From contig JAUXNQ010000017.1 in NCBI GenBank assembly GCA_030682715.1, forward strand, positions 37,742-101,741: 64,000 nucleotides of DNA. The letters run 5' to 3'. The number at the start of each line of letters is the position of its first letter. Position 1 is the first letter of the stretch. The translations under genes were made by a program, and so were the position numbers. Below, in pieces: positions 63,871-64,000 of this stretch. This DNA is from Methylotenera sp. GTDB taxonomy: Bacteria > Pseudomonadota > Gammaproteobacteria > Burkholderiales > Methylophilaceae. A model generated the notes under the pieces. The model saw only the letters and a program-made list of their open reading frames with translations, did no database searches and had not been told where the DNA came from.

Positions 63871-64000
63871 AAAGCGAAAATCTCGGGGGCTTGCCCCCGA
63901 GTTGGATAGCGTACAATGGCTGGGTTTGCCATTGTGAGGTATCCAGCTCATGGACATACGGAGAAATACCCATCATATATTCAGAATCATGTACCACTTT
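63863..64000 (-). mobile_element. Palindrome-bearing sequence inserted in msrA; open frame running off the window
   Basis: From 63871 to the window edge the sequence no longer matches msrA. It has two perfect hairpins: CTCGGGGGC/GCCCCCGAG (63882-63901, 2-base loop) and ACAATGGC/GCCATTGT (63913-63935). One reverse-strand frame is open from the edge to a TAA at 63863 and reads YMMGISPYVHELDTSQWQ, then PLYAIQLGGKPPRFSLCG; I do not recognise it. The junction inside msrA and the palindromes suggest the end of a mobile element or repeat, but no transposase motif or full element is visible. Confidence 0.45.

Overview
The window reads as one gene-dense stretch of a betaproteobacterial chromosome. The operon orders (nadB | rpoE-rseA-rseB-rseC-mucD | lepA-lepB-rnc-era-recO-pdxJ-acpS; queG | tsaE-amiC ... 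mutL ... miaA), DapC-type aminotransferase, MutL of the endonuclease type and moderate-to-low GC suggest an organism close to the methylotrophic Methylophilaceae. That placement is inference from gene content and order; no rRNA or tRNA gene is visible to confirm it.

Layout. 1-8.8 kb: glycogen and maltodextrin block. pgi (cut by the left edge) and glgB run leftward; glgC, a GH57 glucanase, malQ and a ROK glucokinase run rightward from a shared divergent region. glgP lies far away at 59.8 kb and no glgA is seen. 8.8-12.1 kb: an intergenic 28-bp inverted repeat, then a two-gene unit of visibly higher GC: a diiron ODP-like metallo-beta-lactamase-fold protein translationally coupled to a GGDEF-EAL protein (putative oxygen/NO to c-di-GMP signalling). 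12.1-25.1 kb: the queG/tsaE/amiC/mutL/miaA neighbourhood, opened by two inserted blocks (beta-CASP nuclease plus SUV3-type helicase; RCK potassium channel plus DUF6394) and followed by two membrane proteins. 25.2-31.1 kb: dapC, an EamA transporter, a decayed DUF4202 gene, a small secreted protein, slyD, a YaiI protein, rhlE with a long leader. 31.3-44.3 kb: nadB, the sigma-E regulon core with a recognisable sigma-E promoter, mucD, a 16-bp perfect hairpin, then lepA through acpS. 44.3-49.9 kb: tcdA, gluconeogenic fbp-fba-tpiA, and a DUF2256/FeS-photolyase pair. 50-56.4 kb: polyphosphate genes ppk, sixA and ppx bracketing a PA2779/PA2778 pair and a ribbon-helix-helix protein with a Lys/Thr/Pro tail that has a 35-bp four-half-site palindrome in front of it. 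56.6-64 kb: a small protein, an orphan ParA, htpG behind a textbook sigma-32 promoter, glgP, a DUF4197 protein, and an msrA gene whose N-terminal third has been replaced by palindrome-bearing foreign sequence at the right edge.

How the parts fit: fbp, fba, tpiA and pgi carry triose phosphates up to glucose-6-phosphate; glgC/glgB store it, and glgP, GH57, MalQ and glucokinase recover it. ppk/ppx give a second (phosphate/energy) store. The envelope-stress cascade (RpoE, RseA-C, MucD) and heat-shock HtpG supply stress responses. The least ordinary items are the ODP/c-di-GMP unit, the RHH gene with its operator-like palindrome, the overlapping divergent start codons of queG and tsaE, the RpoE N-terminal extension, and the two broken genes (DUF4202 and msrA). 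No CRISPR array, prophage, complete insertion sequence or RNA gene was recognised.
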